Assembly (NCBI GenBank): GCA_026989655.1
Contig: JALSIX010000118.1
Coordinates: forward strand, 1 to 48,861
Length of the DNA stretch: 48,861 nt
Direction: 5' to 3'
Origin: Caldilineaceae bacterium
GTDB lineage: Bacteria > Chloroflexota > Anaerolineae > Caldilineales > Caldilineaceae
In this document: piece after piece, positions 45,841 to 48,861 of the stretch
Numbering within the stretch: position 1 is the first letter of the stretch
How the letters are laid out: every line of letters begins with the position of its first letter
Position numbers and translations under genes: made by a program
Notes under the pieces: model-generated
Database searches by the model: none
The model's input: only the letters and a program-made list of their open reading frames with translations
What the model was told of the DNA's origin: nothing

Positions 45841-45860
45841 CACGTCAAAGCACGTCAAAG
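45841..45860 (+). repeat. Tandem duplication of CACGTCAAAG at the ribosome site
   Basis: CACGTCAAAG occurs twice head to tail, the second copy running into AAAGGAGG at 45857-45864. The duplication repeats part of the Shine-Dalgarno region. Confidence 0.7.
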
Positions 45861-45873
45861 GAGGACAACGACC

Positions 45874-46935
45874 GTGAACTTCCTGCGTCCATCTGGAATC
45901 TCCCTGTTGGGGACCTTGGTGCTGCTCGCTGTGGCCCTGGCGGCTGTGGCCTGTCAGAGCCCCCTGCCCACCCCGCCCTTGAGCGACAGCCCAGAGGCCT
46001 CGGATGCCCAGACCCTGGTGGTCTACTCCGGACGGAACGAGAACCTGGTAGGGCCCCTCATCCAGCGATTCCAGGAGCAGACCGGCATCCAGGTAGAGGT
46101 GCGCTACGGCGGGACAGCCGAGCTCGCTGCCACCGTGCTGGAAGAGGGGGCCAACTCGCCCGCGGAGGTCTTCTACGGCCAGGATGCAGGTGCCCTGGGG
46201 GCCCTGGAGCGGGCTGGCCGTTTCGTGGCCCTCCCCTCGGAGATCCTGGAACGGGTGGAGCCCCGCTTCCGCAGCCGGGAAGGGCGCTGGGTGGGCATCA
46301 GCGGCCGGGCCCGGGTCTTCGTCTACAACACCGACGCCCTGGCCGAGGACCAGGTGCCGGACAGCATCTGGGAGCTCACCGAACCCCAGTGGAAGGGCCA
46401 GGTCGGCTGGGCCCCCACCAACGGCAGCTTCCAGGCCTTCGTCACCGGGCTCCGGGCCCTGGAGGGAGAGGAGCGGGCCCGGGAATGGCTCCTGGCCATG
46501 CTGGCCAACGATGTCCAGTCCTATCCCAAGAACACCCCCATCGTGGAGGCCACCGGCCGGGGCGAGATCCTGCTCGGCCTGGTGAACCACTACTACCTGT
46601 TCCGCTTCTTGGCCGAGGATCCGAACTTCCCGGCCCGGAACCACTACCCCGAGAGCGGGGATGCAGGGGCCATGATCAACGTGGCGGGCGTGGGCATCCT
46701 GGACACCGCCCACAACACCGAGAACGCAGAGGCCTTCGTACGCTTCCTCCTGAGCGAAGAGGCCCAGAGCTACTTCGCCAACGAGACCTACGAGTATCCC
46801 CTGGTGCCCGGGATCCCCACCCACCCCCTGCTGAAGCCCCTGTCCGAGATCCGGACACCGGATCTGGACCTGTCGGATCTGGAGGACCTGGAAGGAACCC
46901 TGCGACTCCTCCAGGAGGTCGGCGCCCTGGACTGA
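45874..46935 (+). CDS. Fe(III)-type ABC transporter substrate-binding lipoprotein
   Basis: 353 residues from a GTG start with AAAGGAGG 9 nt upstream. The signal peptide ends in the lipobox VAC. LVVYSGRNENLVGPLIQRF and VRYGGTAELAATVLEE are the N-terminal signature of the FutA/AfuA/IdiA family; LVNHYYLFRFL carries the paired Tyr that bind Fe(III). Next to ferritin, an iron role is likely. No permease or ATPase gene follows within the window, so it is an orphan component. A longer frame back to 45787 lacks a signal-peptide-like start. Confidence 0.88.
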   Translation: MNFLRPSGISLLGTLVLLAVALAAVACQSPLPTPPLSDSPEASDAQTLVVYSGRNENLVGPLIQRFQEQTGIQVEVRYGGTAELAATVLEEGANSPAEVFYGQDAGALGALERAGRFVALPSEILERVEPRFRSREGRWVGISGRARVFVYNTDALAEDQVPDSIWELTEPQWKGQVGWAPTNGSFQAFVTGLRALEGEERAREWLLAMLANDVQSYPKNTPIVEATGRGEILLGLVNHYYLFRFLAEDPNFPARNHYPESGDAGAMINVAGVGILDTAHNTENAEAFVRFLLSEEAQSYFANETYEYPLVPGIPTHPLLKPLSEIRTPDLDLSDLEDLEGTLRLLQEVGALD

Positions 46936-46945
46936 ATTCCATATA

Positions 46946-46983
46946 GGGGTGGGCACGCCCCTCTCCGGGGGCATGCCCACCCC
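46946..46983 (+). terminator. Hairpin after the Fe-type binding-protein gene
   Basis: GGGGTGGGCA (46946-46955) pairs with TGCCCACCCC (46974-46983), and an inner 5-bp stem adds to it. No T-tract. The following stretch to 47119 shows no gene. Confidence 0.6.
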
Positions 46984-47119
46984 ATCCCCCAGGGCGGAGC
47001 CACCACGCCGAAGAGGCCCGAAGCGCCCTCCGAGCAGCTGTAGACCGCGTCCGGGCGTGAGACCAGATGCACCGGACGTCCCTGGACACCCCCGCAAGTT
47101 CCCCAGTTCCCCACCGGCC

Positions 47120-47148
47120 TTGTATCTGCCTCCCCCGGCTGCTATACT
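47120..47148 (+). promoter_or_regulatory. Promoter of the phosphohexomutase gene
   Basis: TTGTAT (47120-47125), 17-nt spacer, TATACT (47143-47148); leader of about 100 nt to the ATG. Confidence 0.65.
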
Positions 47149-47256
47149 GTCTGACGAGGACCCGAAGGCCCGGACCGCCGGAGGCGTTCCGCCGCGGCTC
47201 CAGAGCCGTGTCCGGGCCATCCTCGCCGCCATGACCACCGCACCGGAGGGAAGACC

Positions 47257-48693
47257 ATGACCGATATCCGTTTCGGCACCGACGGTTGGCGCGGCCGTAT
47301 CGCGGAGAACTACACCTTCCACAACGTCCGTCGCTGTGCCCAGGGCTTCGCCAACTACCTGCGAGACCAGGGCGCGCAGGGATCCGTGGTGGTGGGCTAC
47401 GATCGCCGCTTCGCGAGCGAACACTTCGCCGCGGCCACGGCCGAGGTGCTGGCCGGCAACGGCTTCCACGTCCTCCTCACCCAGGAGGCCACCCCCACCC
47501 CGGTGATCAGCTACAGCGTGGTGGAGAAGGGGGCCCTGGCCGCGGTGAACATCACCGCCAGCCACAACCCCCCAGAGGACAACGGCTTCAAGGTCCGGGA
47601 CAGCCGGGGAGGCGCCATCCCGCCGGCTGGGCTGCAGGCCATCGAGGCCCAGATCCCTCCCGCGGACACGGTGGAGGCCATCCGCCGGCTGCCCCTGGAC
47701 CAGGCCCTGGACCAGGGGCTGGTGACCTACTTCGACCCGAAGCCCGCCTACCTGGACCACCTGCAAGGCCTGATCGACCTGGATCCCATCCGCCAGGCGG
47801 GCCTCCGGGTTCTGGTGGACAACATGTGGGGCAACGGCTCCGGGTGGCTCAGCCAGATCCTGGCCGGAGGCACCACCCAGGTGCTGGAGGTCCACGGGGA
47901 GCGCAACCCCATCTTTCCGGAGATGGCCCGGCCCGAACCCATCCCCCCCAACGTGGATGCCGGGCTGGCAGCCGGCCGTCGTCACCGGGCGGACTGCGTC
48001 TGCATCATGGACGGCGACGCGGACCGCTGCGGACTGGGCGACGAACATGGGCAGTTCGTGGACCAGCTCCGGGTCTTTGCCCTGCTGGCCTTCTACTTCC
48101 TGGAGATCCGGGGCGAGCGGGGCCCCATCGTCAAGACCATCAGCACCACCTCCATGCTCAACAAGCTGGGGGAACTCTACGACGTGCCGGTCATCGAGAC
48201 CGGGGTGGGCTTCAAATACGTGGCCCCGGCCATGGTGGAACACAACGCCATGATCGGAGGCGAGGAGAGCGGCGGATACGCCTTCCGCGGCCATGTGCCC
48301 GAGCGGGACGGCATCCTGGCCAACCTCTACCTGCTGGACTTCATGGTGCGCACCGGGAAGAGACCCAGCCAGCTCATCCAGATGCTCTTCGAGAAGGTGG
48401 GCCCCCACTACTACGGCCGTATCGACCTCCGTCTGACCGGCAACGAGATGAAAGAGCGGGCCCGAGAACGGCTGGACCGCCCGGACATCCATGGACTGAC
48501 CCTGGGTGGACGACGGGTGGTGGACCGGATCACCGTGGACGGCTACAAGTTCCTCATGGAGGACGGCGGCTGGCTGCTGGTGCGCTTCTCTGGCACCGAA
48601 CCCCTGATCCGGATCTACACAGAGACCACCGCGCCCGAGGCCGTACAGGCCATCCTGGAGGACGGCAAACGGCTGATCGGCGCGGCGGCCTGA
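47257..48693 (+). CDS. Alpha-D-phosphohexomutase (phosphoglucomutase/phosphomannomutase)
   Basis: 478 residues, start with GGAGGGAAG upstream. All four domains: phospho-Ser S102 in TASHNPP, Mg-binding DGDADR, sugar-binding GEESGG and phosphate-binding RFSGTEP. It interconverts hexose 1- and 6-phosphates, linking glycolysis to nucleotide-sugar and storage-glycan synthesis. The [10 protein letters not shown] start and length fit the prokaryotic PGM/PMM group; glucose versus mannose versus glucosamine preference cannot be settled. With a glucose-1-phosphate-forming phosphorylase elsewhere in the window, a PGM role is plausible. Confidence 0.92.
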   Translation: MTDIRFGTDGWRGRIAENYTFHNVRRCAQGFANYLRDQGAQGSVVVGYDRRFASEHFAAATAEVLAGNGFHVLLTQEATPTPVISYSVVEKGALAAVNITASHNPPEDNGFKVRDSRGGAIPPAGLQAIEAQIPPADTVEAIRRLPLDQALDQGLVTYFDPKPAYLDHLQGLIDLDPIRQAGLRVLVDNMWGNGSGWLSQILAGGTTQVLEVHGERNPIFPEMARPEPIPPNVDAGLAAGRRHRADCVCIMDGDADRCGLGDEHGQFVDQLRVFALLAFYFLEIRGERGPIVKTISTTSMLNKLGELYDVPVIETGVGFKYVAPAMVEHNAMIGGEESGGYAFRGHVPERDGILANLYLLDFMVRTGKRPSQLIQMLFEKVGPHYYGRIDLRLTGNEMKERARERLDRPDIHGLTLGGRRVVDRITVDGYKFLMEDGGWLLVRFSGTEPLIRIYTETTAPEAVQAILEDGKRLIGAAA

Positions 48694-48722
48694 GGGAGGG
48701 GACCCCGGAGTAGGATCCCTGC

Positions 48723-48751
48723 TTGGTGGGCCTCCACCTGTGTGATAAAAT
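48723..48751 (+). promoter_or_regulatory. Promoter of tatD
   Basis: TTGGTG (48723-48728), 17-nt spacer, TAAAAT (48746-48751) with an extended TGA before it. The expected start of transcription lies only 2-3 nt before the tatD ATG. Confidence 0.6.
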
Positions 48752-48760
48752 GAACAAACC

Positions 48761-48861
48761 ATGGGGACAACACAGGATGCATCCATTCCACTGGTCGATA
48801 GCCATTGCCACCTCGATCTGGAGCCCTTCCAAGTGGACCGGGATCAGGTGGTGGAACGGGC
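48761..48861 (+). CDS. tatD: TatD family metal-dependent hydrolase/DNase (3' end outside window)
   Basis: Only the first 33 codons are present. IPLVDSHCHLDLEPF carries the TatD metal-binding H-x-H motif. TatD enzymes are 3'-5' exonucleases or related amidohydrolases. No Shine-Dalgarno sequence precedes the ATG, which lies about 10 nt after a -10 element, suggesting a leaderless message. Confidence 0.8.
   Translation, partial: MGTTQDASIPLVDSHCHLDLEPFQVDRDQVVER

Noticed and set aside
45682-48786. Minus-strand frame of over 1000 codons under the Fe-binding and phosphohexomutase genes
   Set aside because: Antisense shadow; the plus strand carries intact, motif-complete enzymes.

Overview
The window is about two-thirds G+C and densely packed with bacterial genes, without rRNA, tRNA, insertion sequences, prophage or CRISPR. 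Gene content and style point to a Chloroflexota bacterium, probably Caldilineae/Anaerolineae/Ardenticatenia-like. The signs are proline/threonine-rich linkers between extracellular lamin-tail and SH3b domains, a GH13_18 sugar phosphorylase beside a GT4 enzyme, a CpaE-like response regulator/ATPase, and sugar ABC operons without an ATPase gene. Respiratory iron-sulfur proteins (LutABC-type, EtfD/HdrD-like) suggest a respiring heterotroph. The phylum is inferred, not proven.

Layout: 1-4.9 kb holds the 3' part of a large extracellular lamin-tail protein, a ComEA-like DNA-binding protein and MutY. 5.0-5.45 kb holds no convincing protein gene. It has a strong promoter with an A/T-rich upstream element and the window's only textbook rho-independent terminator, bracketing about 410 nt that can fold extensively; I read it as an unidentified structured RNA. 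5.6-8.5 kb holds a GT2 glycosyltransferase, a DUF4269 protein and an HtrA-type lipoprotein protease. 8.5-15.2 kb (minus strand) is an operon-like run: M24 peptidase, LutA, LutB, LutC, a Gfo/Idh/MocA dehydrogenase and a two-domain sulfurtransferase.

15.4-19.1 kb (plus) holds a DPM1/GtrB-like GT2, a Nudix hydrolase, a nitroreductase and SelD. SelD is itself a selenoprotein: an in-frame UGA at codon 15 sits in the conserved active-site context and is followed at once by a SECIS-like hairpin. A standard gene caller would truncate it. 19.1-20.6 kb (minus) has a DUF898 membrane protein and Maf. 20.8-25.3 kb (plus) has the CpaE-like protein, a ThuA-like protein, PurB and an FtsJ/RlmM-type methyltransferase. 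25.4-30 kb holds two unknown proteins, the GH13_18 phosphorylase and the GT4 enzyme, the last two possibly acting in glucosylglycerate-type solute metabolism. 30-37 kb (minus) holds a five-SH3b protein with a perfectly duplicated 176-bp segment, ArgH, a CPBP protease, a zinc-type MDR dehydrogenase and a 495-residue unknown protein. 37.3-42.5 kb (plus) has a Crp/Fnr regulator, a sugar ABC operon (binding protein and two permeases) and a family 5 uracil-DNA glycosylase. 42.6-44.6 kb (minus) is an EtfD/HdrD-like membrane Fe-S oxidoreductase. 44.9-48.9 kb (plus) has ferritin, an orphan Fe(III)-type binding lipoprotein, a phosphohexomutase and the start of TatD.

Gene ends are often marked by long perfect GC-rich hairpins without a T-tract; at one convergent pair both stop codons lie in the base of the stem. 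Several promoters are recognisable, including three with the extended -10 CTGGTATA(A/C)T and no obvious -35.
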